A stretch of 34,185 nt of DNA from positions 1-34,185 of IMG/VR virus record IMGVR_UViG_3300031232_000020; one strand, written 5' to 3'. The stretch's first letter is position 1; every line of letters starts with the position of its first letter. This document shows positions 6,801-13,833 of the stretch, piece by piece. Source of the stretch: a virus. Both the position numbers and the translations under genes were made by a program. A model generated the notes under the pieces. It ran no database searches, was not told the DNA's origin, and saw only the letters and a program-made list of their open reading frames with translations.

Positions 6801-8341
6801 CAATGCCGTGGGACGCCCCCGCGAAGCCTTCGCGGGATGAACTGCGCAACATGCTGCGGGACTTCGATACCTACCGCAGCAAGTTCCTGCGCATCCGGCC
6901 GCGCGCCGGCGGCGAGCGCATTCCGTTCGTGCTCAACCACGCACAGCAGCGGCTCCACGCGTCGCTGGAGGAGGAGCGCAAGACCTTCGGCCGGGTTCGC
7001 GCGCTGATCCCCAAGGCCCGCCGGATGGGCGTCAGCACCTACGTAGGCGGCCGGTTCTTCCACCGTGTCGGAACCGAGTTCGGGCGCCGCGCGCAGGTCG
7101 TGGCGCACCGCGGCGACTCGGCGGCCAACCTGCACCGGGAGATCAAGGAATTCGCCACGTCGCTGCCGCAGGCTGTGCGGCCGTCGATCGGTGCCACGAA
7201 CAGTTATGAGCTGATCTTCGATAAGCTGAAGTCGCTTTATAAGGTCGCGTCGGCCGAGGGCGGCGACATCGGCCGATCGGACGACTTCCACCTTCTGCAC
7301 CTCTCCGAAGCGGCGTTTTTCGACAACACCGAGGATCTATCGTCCGGCCTGCTGCAGACTGTTCAGGACGAGCCGGGCACCGAAATCATTGAGGAGAGCA
7401 CCGGCAACGGCCAGTCGGGTATGTTCTTCAGCCAGTGCGAGCAGGCCTACCGCGAGCACAACAAGGGGCCGTGGCGGCTGCACTTTCTGCCCTGGACCTT
7501 CATGCCCGAGTACCGGAGCGAATGCCCGGCAGGGTGGAAAGCCCCGCAGGAGTTCGAGGAATACGGCCGCCTGCACAGTCTCGACCGCGAGCAGCTGCGT
7601 TTTTTCTGGACCAAAAATTACACTATCGCGGTCATGAACGGCGGGCAGCCCGAGAAGATTCACCATCTCGCGCGCCAGGAATACCCGGCCATGTATAGCG
7701 AATGCTTCATGGCCGATTCGACGCTCGACTTCTTCCTGCCGTCTTTGGTCACAGCCGCGATGACCAAGCAGCCGGCGCCGTCAGCCGGCGCGCTGAAGCT
7801 GCTTTGCGTCGATCCGGCCGGCGACGGCCAGGACAAGCCGTTCGTTTGCGACCGGCAGGGCTCGGCGATCGGCGCCCGGGTGTGGGGCGAGCTGGCGTCT
7901 CGAGACGCGAACGTGGCGTCCGACTGGCTGGTCGCCACGTTCCGGCGCTTCGATATGGACGCGATCCTGATGGACAACACCGGCGGTTTCGGGCGCGACC
8001 TGGTCGCGGGCTGCCGGCTGCGCATGCGATCGTTGGGACCTGAGAAGGTCGTTCCGGTCGTCTTCAGCTCCGGAGCGCGCAACCAGATCCAGTACGGCAA
8101 CCGGCGCGCGGAGCTCCACGACAAGCTGCAGCAGTGGCTCCAGGGCGACGTCAGCATCCCGAACGACAAGATGCTGCAAGAGGAGATGGCGGCCTACAAG
8201 TGGGGTGCAGGCGGCTGCCACCGCGACGAAAAAGGCCGCCTATTCATGACGCCCAAGGAGAAGATCCGCGCCACATTCAGCCCTGCTCGGTCTCCGGACC
8301 GGCTGGACGTGGCGGCGATATCGATGGCTGTTGAGGCGTAG
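6797..8341 (+). CDS. terL: Terminase large subunit
   Basis: 514 aa, starting at the ATG of an ATGA overlap. This is the DNA-packaging motor: an N-terminal ATPase plus a C-terminal RNase H-fold nuclease. The Walker A-like motif PKARRMGVST is near residues 72-81. The Walker B-like LLHLSEAAFF has its Glu at about 171. The nuclease acidic residues are likely D339 (CVDPAGDG), D393 (LMDNTGG) and D504 (DRLDVAAIS). It would dock on the portal, which is encoded on the opposite strand 2.4 kb away. No small terminase is recognised nearby; the RHH gene at 8553 is in a plausible position but has no other support. The N-terminus begins MTMPWD, a motif seen in several other proteins here. Confidence 0.93.
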   Translation: MTMPWDAPAKPSRDELRNMLRDFDTYRSKFLRIRPRAGGERIPFVLNHAQQRLHASLEEERKTFGRVRALIPKARRMGVSTYVGGRFFHRVGTEFGRRAQVVAHRGDSAANLHREIKEFATSLPQAVRPSIGATNSYELIFDKLKSLYKVASAEGGDIGRSDDFHLLHLSEAAFFDNTEDLSSGLLQTVQDEPGTEIIEESTGNGQSGMFFSQCEQAYREHNKGPWRLHFLPWTFMPEYRSECPAGWKAPQEFEEYGRLHSLDREQLRFFWTKNYTIAVMNGGQPEKIHHLARQEYPAMYSECFMADSTLDFFLPSLVTAAMTKQPAPSAGALKLLCVDPAGDGQDKPFVCDRQGSAIGARVWGELASRDANVASDWLVATFRRFDMDAILMDNTGGFGRDLVAGCRLRMRSLGPEKVVPVVFSSGARNQIQYGNRRAELHDKLQQWLQGDVSIPNDKMLQEEMAAYKWGAGGCHRDEKGRLFMTPKEKIRATFSPARSPDRLDVAAISMAVEA

Positions 8342-8480
8342 AGACGCGGATTATGTTGTCGTCGTCTATCTTGCACCAGCACCCGCTACGCAGGAGGTCC
8401 ATCGCGGCCCAGCGATCGCCGTCCTCTATCGGGTCTTCTGAGGTAAGGTAAACCTCGCCGATCCTGACCGAGTATCTCAT
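8277..8480 (-). CDS. Hypothetical 67-aa protein overlapping the end of terL
   Basis: 67 aa on the minus strand, its last 65 bases antisense to the terL 3' end. Support comes from a strong SD (TGGAGGG, seven to eight bases before the ATG). The composition is also sensible: MRYSVRIGEVYLTSEDP, an acidic EDGDRWAAMDLL stretch, then a Cys pair (C-W-C). The C-terminal 20 residues are Pro-rich and probably constrained by terL on the other strand. It is divergent from the tandem-RHH gene across about 70 bases and may be regulated by it. Function is unknown. Confidence 0.55.
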   Translation of the reverse strand: MRYSVRIGEVYLTSEDPIEDGDRWAAMDLLRSGCWCKIDDDNIIRVSTPQQPSISPPRPAGPETEQG

Positions 8481-8495
8481 CTTTCAGCCCTCCAG

Positions 8496-8524
8496 TTGAC
8501 ATGTACGGCCTCGATCAGTACAGT
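8496..8524 (+). promoter_or_regulatory. Promoter of the tandem-RHH gene
   Basis: TTGACA (8496-8501), a 17-base spacer and TACAGT (8519-8524) form a near-consensus sigma70 promoter. The -35 is followed by TGTACG as in the promoter at 22936-22963, and the -10 word recurs at 25678-25683. Overlapping GTAC-centred words (CAGTACAGTACGG) around the -10 could be an autoregulatory operator. Confidence 0.65.
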
Positions 8525-8552
8525 ACGGCGCATGACAACGCAAGAGGACGGC

Positions 8553-8846
8553 ATGACCGAACTGCGCACAGAACGAATCGACGTGCGGGGCCTCACCCCG
8601 AGCGAAAAGATGAAGCTGCTGAAGGAGGCGAAGAAGTCGGGCGCGTCGGTGTCAGCTATCGTGCTTGCGCTGGTCGCGAAGACGAAGTTCCCCAACCCGC
8701 ATCCGAAGCCGCGCGCCGAGGGGCCGCGCACGGAGCGCGTCGACATCCGGCTGACGAAAGCCGAGAAAGATCGACTGACGAAGACCGCCAGAGAGCTGCG
8801 GCGGTCCGCGTCCAGCCTGGCGCAGGAGGCGATCGAGAGCCTTTAG
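8553..8846 (+). CDS. Tandem ribbon-helix-helix DNA-binding protein
   Basis: 97 aa from the ATG at 8553, which has AGAGG five bases upstream; an in-frame ATG at 8532 would add seven residues and sit close to the predicted transcript start. Two similar units are visible. The first begins RTERIDVRGLTPSEK (about residue 5) and the second RTERVDIRLTKAEK (about residue 59). Each has a beta-strand, a helix and a second helix ending in A-x-V or A-I. RHH proteins bind DNA as dimers of such units, so this is probably a single-chain dimer. It is likely a transcription regulator; a small-terminase role is a weaker possibility given its place after terL. Confidence 0.7.
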   Translation: MTELRTERIDVRGLTPSEKMKLLKEAKKSGASVSAIVLALVAKTKFPNPHPKPRAEGPRTERVDIRLTKAEKDRLTKTARELRRSASSLAQEAIESL

Positions 8847-9382
8847 ACCCGAATGCGGAAGCCGGCGCCGCTGAAGTCCCCCTTGGTGCCGTCCTTCGCG
8901 TCGACGTTCGACGTGTAGCGGCCCTGGAGTTCCTTATTCGCCGGGTCCATACCCGCGTAGGTGCTTTGCAGTTGCTTGCGGTACTCCTTCGCGATGTGGG
9001 CCGTGACGGCCTTCGGGCGGGACATCAGGATCGGCCGGTACGCCTTGCCGACCTTGTCGGTCCCGGCCACGAGGTCATTGAATAGCATAGTCAGGTTCGC
9101 GTCCGTGACTTCGCGCCACCCCTTGTTGTGGGCGTCGGCCATCTCCTGCGGGATCGAATTGATAATCCGGAAATCCCATTCCGGATAGTCCTCGCGCTTC
9201 GGTACGAACAGCTTCAGCGGTCGATCGAGCGTCAGCCCTGCGATGATGCTGTAGATGTCCTGCGCTTCCGAGAACGGCGACCCCGACGCCTTCATGGCGT
9301 CGCCAGGGCCGGGCGCTTCGGGAATCTCGCCGGGCGGGTTCGGAATCAGGTTCGGCGTCAGGCCGGGGAAAAGATTCGACAT
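8843..9382 (-). CDS. Conserved phage protein, last gene of the head-assembly operon
   Basis: 179 aa, started at the ATG of a TGATG overlap with the preceding gene. The N-terminus is Pro-rich (LIPNPPGEIPEAPGPGD). The body contains LFVPKREDYPEWDFRIINSIP and DLVAGTDKVGKAYRPILM. The C-terminus (YRKQL, YAGMDPANKELQGRY, FRIRV) looks like a folded structural protein. I do not recognise a named family. Its place after portal, co-chaperonin and scaffold suggests a virion or head-completion role. It converges with the tandem-RHH gene, overlapping by four bases. Confidence 0.75.
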   Translation of the reverse strand: MSNLFPGLTPNLIPNPPGEIPEAPGPGDAMKASGSPFSEAQDIYSIIAGLTLDRPLKLFVPKREDYPEWDFRIINSIPQEMADAHNKGWREVTDANLTMLFNDLVAGTDKVGKAYRPILMSRPKAVTAHIAKEYRKQLQSTYAGMDPANKELQGRYTSNVDAKDGTKGDFSGAGFRIRV

Positions 9383-9579
9383 CACTCGGGTTCCTTGAAT
9401 AGCACCGCGCGAACAGCGGCGTCTTTCGCTTCAAGAAGCTTGCGCAACGCGACAGTGCGCTCGGGGTTACGCGGTAGCGTGTCGACGATGGTCTGCGCCA
9501 TAACGCCGAAAGGCTGGCTTACCTGCTGCAAGAACGGCGGCAGGTGGCTGTAGGCGAAAAATTGAAGAATAGGTTCCAT
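9382..9579 (-). CDS. Small conserved phage protein
   Basis: 65 aa with TGATG overlaps at both ends. The sequence MEPILQFFAYSHLPPFLQ...LPRNPERTVALRKLLEAKDAAVRA matches a pattern I recognise from many tailed phages, where a similar protein of unknown function, with a LRKLLEAKDAAVRA helix, is widespread. No catalytic motif is visible. Location among portal, scaffold and co-chaperonin genes suggests a structural or assembly accessory, but in other phages the family is not tied to one role. Confidence 0.78.
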   Translation of the reverse strand: MEPILQFFAYSHLPPFLQQVSQPFGVMAQTIVDTLPRNPERTVALRKLLEAKDAAVRAVLFKEPE

Positions 9580-10205
9580 CACTTCTTTCCTTTCGCGCGC
9601 AGGTGCGCCGCATAGTGGCTTTCAAGGGCGCGCTTCTCAAAGTCGGCGCGGCCCTTCTCGGTCTTTGGCGCGAACTTGTCGGCCGAACGCTTGATCTCCG
9701 CGCGCACGTCGTTTGGCGCATCGGAAAGCTTCGTCCAGGGGCCCGAGCGCGCGGCGCGCGGCGGCCCGAGGTCATCAGCCGGCGCGTCGGTCTTGCGCGG
9801 CTTTTTCACCGGCGGCGGTGCATCATCGTCCTCGTTTTCTTCCTCACCCTCCGGATCGGGGTCTTTCGGCGGGGGGAACTCGGCGTCTACGGCCTTGATG
9901 ATGGCTTCGGCGAACGCCTCCGCAGTGGCAAACTTCTTCGGGTTCATGGTCTTGCCGAAGTCGACGACCGCCTTCGATTTCTTCGGATCGACGCCGTACC
10001 AGTCGGCTTTAGCCTCGACTGCCGCGGTGATGTCGTCGTTGGTGAACGCGGGCGCCTTGGGTGCCGTCTGCACGGCGAATTGTGCAATCTTGCCGGTTAC
10101 TTCGCGCACGGCCGCGATATCGCCGGCTGTCGTCGCGGCGTCGAGCTGGGCATTCAGTCCGGCCAGCGCCTGTTCGCGGATCATGACGTTCAAATCAGCG
10201 GCCAT
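9579..10205 (-). CDS. Probable capsid scaffold protein
   Basis: 208 aa, starting three bases after the co-chaperonin stop. The N-terminal half is helical (MIREQALAGLNAQLDAA; IAAVREVTGKIAQFAV). The middle is strongly acidic and Pro-rich (PEGEEENEDDDAPPP). The C-terminus is basic (EKRALESHYAAHLRAKGKK). Helical, acidic proteins with a basic C-terminal tail placed between portal and capsid genes are typical scaffolds, whose basic tail contacts the coat protein. There is no detectable sequence family, so the call rests on composition and position. The major capsid gene is on the other strand, which is unusual. Confidence 0.55.
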   Translation of the reverse strand: MAADLNVMIREQALAGLNAQLDAATTAGDIAAVREVTGKIAQFAVQTAPKAPAFTNDDITAAVEAKADWYGVDPKKSKAVVDFGKTMNPKKFATAEAFAEAIIKAVDAEFPPPKDPDPEGEEENEDDDAPPPVKKPRKTDAPADDLGPPRAARSGPWTKLSDAPNDVRAEIKRSADKFAPKTEKGRADFEKRALESHYAAHLRAKGKK

Positions 10206-10208
10206 GGC

Positions 10209-10679
10209 TCAGACTACTTTCCTGTTGGTGAAGTTGAAATCGACCTTGGGCCTCGCCGGTTCGGGCGTTGTGCCGTCGTCGGCCTCCCACAGCAGCGTCG
10301 CCGGGTCCGGCATCTTGTCGGACGGCAGTACGGCGATGATGTCCTGGAAGCTGGACATATAGCGCCAACCGCTCGTCACCGCGATCTGACCGGCCTGCAC
10401 CATCGTGCCGGCGTAGGGGCGGAACTCCACCCAATCGCCGATTTTGACGTCCTGCTTCTGCAAGCCGTCTGCATCTTTGTAAGTAAATGCGAGCGGCCCC
10501 ATGGCAACGACGCGCCCGGCCATAACGTTGTGCACCATCAAGTCGCGCGTCATGTCCGGCGTCAGGATGCCGCCGGCGCTCTGTTTCGGCGGGAACGGAA
10601 TGCGGATCAACACCATGTCTCGCGTGGGCTGCGCGAACTCGTGCGGGATATCGAAGCCGTAAAGACCGACGCTGCTCAA
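10209..10679 (-). CDS. GroES-like co-chaperonin (Cpn10 fold)
   Basis: 156 aa. Residues 18-119 follow the GroES pattern in order: a first strand RDMVLIRI, a mobile-loop-like SAGGILTPDM (34-43), AGRVVAMGP (54-62), DVKIGDWVEFRPYAGT (77-92), and SSFQDIIAVL (109-118). GroES binds GroEL through a hydrophobic triplet in the mobile loop; here G-I-L (37-39) would serve. Phage versions such as T4 gp31 replace host GroES to fold the capsid protein. The location between portal and scaffold fits that role. A 37-residue C-terminal extension (PDPATLLWEADDG, then basic) is extra. Its start overlaps the end of the 77-aa gene by four bases. Confidence 0.78.
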   Translation of the reverse strand: MSSVGLYGFDIPHEFAQPTRDMVLIRIPFPPKQSAGGILTPDMTRDLMVHNVMAGRVVAMGPLAFTYKDADGLQKQDVKIGDWVEFRPYAGTMVQAGQIAVTSGWRYMSSFQDIIAVLPSDKMPDPATLLWEADDGTTPEPARPKVDFNFTNRKVV

Positions 10680-10909
10680 GGTTTGCTCTCCTTCAAGACG
10701 TTTTCCAAAACTTCGCGAAGCTTGTCGACCGGCCCTGTCAGCAGCGCGTCGAGCTCATGAAATGCCGCCGCCTTGGCCTGCGTCAGGGAGTCCACCGGGT
10801 GCCCCGCCAGGAAGGCCCGGACTGCCGCCGCCCGGCGGTTGCGAAGGTGGCCCACCAAGAGCCGGGTTTCCGGACTGTTGACCCATTCCGTCAGCGCCGC
10901 TTCCTGCAT
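10676..10909 (-). CDS. 77-aa protein overlapping the portal 3' end
   Basis: 77 aa, starting at ATG 10909 inside the portal gene in another frame and extending 79 bases past the portal stop. It is predicted almost entirely helical: ALTEWVNSPETRLLVGHLRNRR, AAFHELDALL, DKLREVLENVL. This is a normal globular composition, whereas the overlapped portal segment is low-complexity Pro/Gly/Gln sequence, the usual outcome when a second gene constrains a tolerant tail. It is coupled downstream to the co-chaperonin by a four-base overlap. Function is unknown; a small portal- or assembly-associated protein is the best guess. Confidence 0.65.
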   Translation of the reverse strand: MQEAALTEWVNSPETRLLVGHLRNRRAAAVRAFLAGHPVDSLTQAKAAAFHELDALLTGPVDKLREVLENVLKESKP

Positions 10910-12698
10910 TTCCTGATTCCTGCATCAACTGCTGAACGGTCTGCTCCAACTGCGCCATGGTCAGCAGCGCCATTTGATTGTTCTGCATGCCGCCGGCCGC
11001 CTCGACCATATTCTTAAGCGCCTGCGTAAGCTGCACGGCGACGGCGCCCGTGACCTTAATTTTCTCGTTCTGCTGTTTCTGCAGCCCAATGTAACCCTGC
11101 ATCTTCTCCCACGGAGTCGCCTGTGGCGGCTGCGGCGGGGCGACCAGCTTTTCGGGGTTCGGCAGCCGCAGCGTTTGGCACAGCCGCAGCCGAACTTCCT
11201 GGGGGTTCATACCCGGATCCTTGGCCAGCTCCATATAGACGCCGGCGAGCGCTGATCGGTGCATTTCGGTCGCGAGCTGCGGATCTGCCGTGACCGCGAC
11301 GCCTTCGGCGTCGTTCGCTGACAGCCCTTGCGGCAGCATGCCATAGGCGTCGGCCATCATCGCGAACATGCGGAATTCCTGCGTCATCGACGCGACGAGC
11401 CGGCGGTGAACGGCGCTTTGCACCTGCGTGCCGTTGTCGATCAGGCCTTTGGCCAGCGTGGCTGTCATCGACGCCGGCGCGTTCTCCAGCAGGTTCAGCG
11501 ACCCGCTTAGCCGATCGGCCAGCGTGATAAGCTTGTCGAGAACTGACACAGATCCGGCCGACACTGTTTTGGCCGGGAACATCGACAGCTGATCTGTGAT
11601 CTTGCCGCCATCCATCGGGATGACAGTGATTCGGTTCTCCTGAAGTTCGATCTTGTCCGGCATCCCGACGCCGCCACCGCCGTAGACGCCGCCGTTTGCG
11701 GCCTCGTTTTTGGCCGTGTTGATGATGGCCGCAAGCATCTGGTCGGCCGAGTTTTCAGCACGCGATAGCAGCCTACCGAAACCCATTGGAAAGAAGCCGC
11801 CCTTCGGGTCCGGCAAAAATCGGTATGGGTAGAAGCGGCGAATCGGATTGAAAAATAACGCCTCGGCCGTATCGGTGATTGTCTTTTTGGACCACCGCGG
11901 CACGATCTTGACGATGTCCATCTGATCGTCGCGCGAGATGACCAGCGTCCAGGGTTCTTCGGCTTCGTCGCCGTCGAGGTCCAGCCACATGTCGACTTCG
12001 AAGAAGCGTTTTGGTGCCTGCGTATCCGGTCCGTCGAATCTCGGGTCGTAGTCTATCCAATGGCCGCGCTTGATCGAGCGCATGATCTCATAGGGGTAGC
12101 GTTCAAACTCGTGCGTGACGCGCGGCGCGCGCTCGATTGAGCTGATGTTGTCGTTGACGATGACGCGGTTGCGGCCGACCGACGGCACGAAGTGCGTGTG
12201 AAACAGCTTGTCCACGTCGTCAAAGGTGCGCTTGCGCCAGCCCAGGCCGGTGACGGACATGTGAACGATGAGCGGGTCGGTGTCGAGCGTCCAGTTTGGA
12301 TCTTTGGTGCGCAGCTGCGCGGAAATCCATTCCGCCAGTGCTTCGCCGCCCGGTTCACTTGCCCGCGCCAGGTCGGGCTCGCCCAGCAGCGCATCGGTCG
12401 CACGGGCTGAGAACTGCACCACGGCGGATAGCGTTAGCTCAGTTGACGGTGGCGCATCTTCGCCGGACCCGGCGGCTTCGCTGCTGCCGACGTGCTGCGC
12501 GGCGCGCTCGGCCTCCAGCGCGTCGAGGTAGCCCTGAGCTTTTCCAGCCCACGGCTTCATGCTGATGTCGTCAATCTGGACCAGCTCGCAAATGTCGCTG
12601 GCCAGCCCGCGGCGCACGTCTTCGTCGAGCTTTTTGGCGAGGTTGCCAAATTTCTCGGGGTTCTTGAGATCGAGTTTCAGCTCGGGAAGGTCGCGCAT
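10755..12698 (-). CDS. Portal protein
   Basis: 647 aa from ATG 12698 (AGAGG four bases upstream); an in-frame TTG at 12716 is less likely. The portal forms the dodecameric DNA channel at one capsid vertex and docks terminase. The sequence shows portal features: an N-terminal helical region, a beta-rich middle (WTLVISRDDQ, RFYPYRFLPDPKGGFFPMGFGRLL), and the region PDKIELQENRITVIPMDGG followed by a long helix LDKLITLADRLSGSLNLLE. A C-terminal helical and low-complexity Gln/Gly/Pro tail of about 70 residues follows. It resembles portals of P22-like or epsilon15/BPP-1-like podoviruses more than HK97 types. It leads the leftward assembly operon. Confidence 0.85.
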   Translation of the reverse strand: MRDLPELKLDLKNPEKFGNLAKKLDEDVRRGLASDICELVQIDDISMKPWAGKAQGYLDALEAERAAQHVGSSEAAGSGEDAPPSTELTLSAVVQFSARATDALLGEPDLARASEPGGEALAEWISAQLRTKDPNWTLDTDPLIVHMSVTGLGWRKRTFDDVDKLFHTHFVPSVGRNRVIVNDNISSIERAPRVTHEFERYPYEIMRSIKRGHWIDYDPRFDGPDTQAPKRFFEVDMWLDLDGDEAEEPWTLVISRDDQMDIVKIVPRWSKKTITDTAEALFFNPIRRFYPYRFLPDPKGGFFPMGFGRLLSRAENSADQMLAAIINTAKNEAANGGVYGGGGVGMPDKIELQENRITVIPMDGGKITDQLSMFPAKTVSAGSVSVLDKLITLADRLSGSLNLLENAPASMTATLAKGLIDNGTQVQSAVHRRLVASMTQEFRMFAMMADAYGMLPQGLSANDAEGVAVTADPQLATEMHRSALAGVYMELAKDPGMNPQEVRLRLCQTLRLPNPEKLVAPPQPPQATPWEKMQGYIGLQKQQNEKIKVTGAVAVQLTQALKNMVEAAGGMQNNQMALLTMAQLEQTVQQLMQESGNAGSGADGMGQQSGNPALGGPPSQPPGGGSPGLPGGAPGGLPDAGQGGGIS

Positions 12699-12704
12699 GC
12701 AGCC

Positions 12705-12733
12705 TCTGTATGACAAGAATGTAAGACAGTCAA
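12705..12733 (-). promoter_or_regulatory. Candidate promoter of the portal operon
   Basis: On the minus strand TTGACT (12733-12728), a 17-base spacer and TACAGA (12710-12705). The portal ATG lies only six bases after the -10, so transcription from here would give a nearly leaderless mRNA. The spacer holds TGTCTTAC and TGTCATACA, words repeated at other intergenic sites and possibly operators. Confidence 0.4.
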
Positions 12734-12753
12734 GAGCTTAAGACTACCACAAT

Positions 12754-12781
12754 TTGACGGGAACCGCACGTTTGTGCTAAT
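12754..12781 (+). promoter_or_regulatory. Candidate promoter of the major capsid gene
   Basis: TTGACG (12754-12759), a 16-base spacer and GCTAAT (12776-12781), preceded by TG for an extended -10. It sits back to back with the portal promoter. A GTAAGACAG word just downstream (12784 onward) matches the repeated intergenic motif. Confidence 0.45.
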
Positions 12782-12825
12782 CCGTAAGACAGCCTGACGC
12801 AAACCCCGGCCATAGGAGACTTAGA

Positions 12826-13755
12826 TTGCAGGTCATCGATAGATCGCTCCAGAGTTCCCAATACTGGCCTGGATTGTTTGCCCTTTTCGGCATGGACTAT
12901 GAACGCCTTCCGAAAGTCTACACGCAGTTTTTCGACACGAAATCGTCGGAAAAGGCTTTCGAAGAGTTCATGACCGAGCGCGCGGGCCTTGGCCTTTCCG
13001 TCATGCAGCCCGAGTTGACGCCGGTGCAATTCGACGCCCCGAACGAGGGCTATCGCACGCAGGTGACGCATGCATCCTACGGCCTCGCCGTGGCGATCTC
13101 GCGCGAAGCCAAGGACGACAATCTCTACGAGGACGTCGCCTCGCGGATGATGAAGGAAATGGCGTTCAGCGCCAACCAAACGCAGGAATATATCGCTCAC
13201 GCGCCGCTGAACGTCGCCGGCGATGCAGTCAACGGGTTGCGCGCCGATGGCGTGCCGCTGATCTCTCCGTCACACGCCACCGCGTCAGGGTTGCAGTCCA
13301 ACCAGCTCGTGTCGGCCAACGTTTCGGAACTCGCGTTCGAGAACGCCGTGATTCAGATCAGCTACGCGCGCAACGGCCGCGGTTTCATCATTAACCTGCA
13401 GCCCAAGCGTGTCATTCTCTCCCCGGAGAGCGGCCCCGAGACCCGACGAATCCTCGGTTCGCCGTTGCAGTGGAACGCGTCCACCAACAACATCAACGTA
13501 CTGCGCTCCACCGGCGCGATTCCGGAAGTGATCGAGACGCCGTACCTGGTCGACAAGGACAACTATTTCATCCAGACGTCCGAGCAGGACAAGGACAACG
13601 GCCAGGGCATGACGTTTTGGGAGCGCTCGCCGCTTGAAGTGCGCGAAGATTCGAACTGGTCGAATCAGGCGTCGCTGGTCGCGCAGTGGTTCCGGTGCGC
13701 CGCTTCCATCATTGACTTCCGTACGGTTTACGGTAGTTTGGGCGCGTCCGGCTAG
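12826..13755 (+). CDS. Major capsid protein
   Basis: 309 aa with a TTG start, chosen because GGAG lies seven bases upstream and no better start fits. It is a Mu gpT-like or podovirus major head protein. The region KVYTQFFDTKSSEKAFEEF, GYRTQVTHASYGLAVAISREA and MMKEMAFSANQTQEY is typical, followed by the beta-rich body (RGFIINLQPKRVILSP; WNASTNNINVL). The C-terminus ends WFRCAASIIDFRTVYGS. It has its own candidate promoter and a strong terminator directly after the stop, consistent with high expression separate from the portal and scaffold genes on the other strand. It is the likely client of the co-chaperonin. Confidence 0.85.
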   Translation: MQVIDRSLQSSQYWPGLFALFGMDYERLPKVYTQFFDTKSSEKAFEEFMTERAGLGLSVMQPELTPVQFDAPNEGYRTQVTHASYGLAVAISREAKDDNLYEDVASRMMKEMAFSANQTQEYIAHAPLNVAGDAVNGLRADGVPLISPSHATASGLQSNQLVSANVSELAFENAVIQISYARNGRGFIINLQPKRVILSPESGPETRRILGSPLQWNASTNNINVLRSTGAIPEVIETPYLVDKDNYFIQTSEQDKDNGQGMTFWERSPLEVREDSNWSNQASLVAQWFRCAASIIDFRTVYGSLGASG

Positions 13756-13786
13756 TCCGGAGCGTTTTCCTCCCTTTGACTCTCCG

Positions 13787-13821
13787 CCCGAGGCGCCGCA
13801 AATGGGCCTCGGGTTTTCTTT
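13787..13821 (+). terminator. Rho-independent terminator after the capsid gene
   Basis: CCCGAGGC (13787-13794) pairs with GCCTCGGG (13806-13813), followed at once by TTTTCTTT. It lies 32 bases after the capsid stop and 13 bases before the next ATG, so it should reduce transcription into the head-tail genes relative to the capsid gene. Confidence 0.8.
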
Positions 13822-13833
13822 AGGTGGCAGACC

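Noticed and set aside
9603-10760. Long rightward open frame of 385 codons
   Set aside because: It is antisense to scaffold and co-chaperonin genes with clear starts and overlaps; its translation is Arg/His-rich without any recognisable pattern, a GC-rich shadow.
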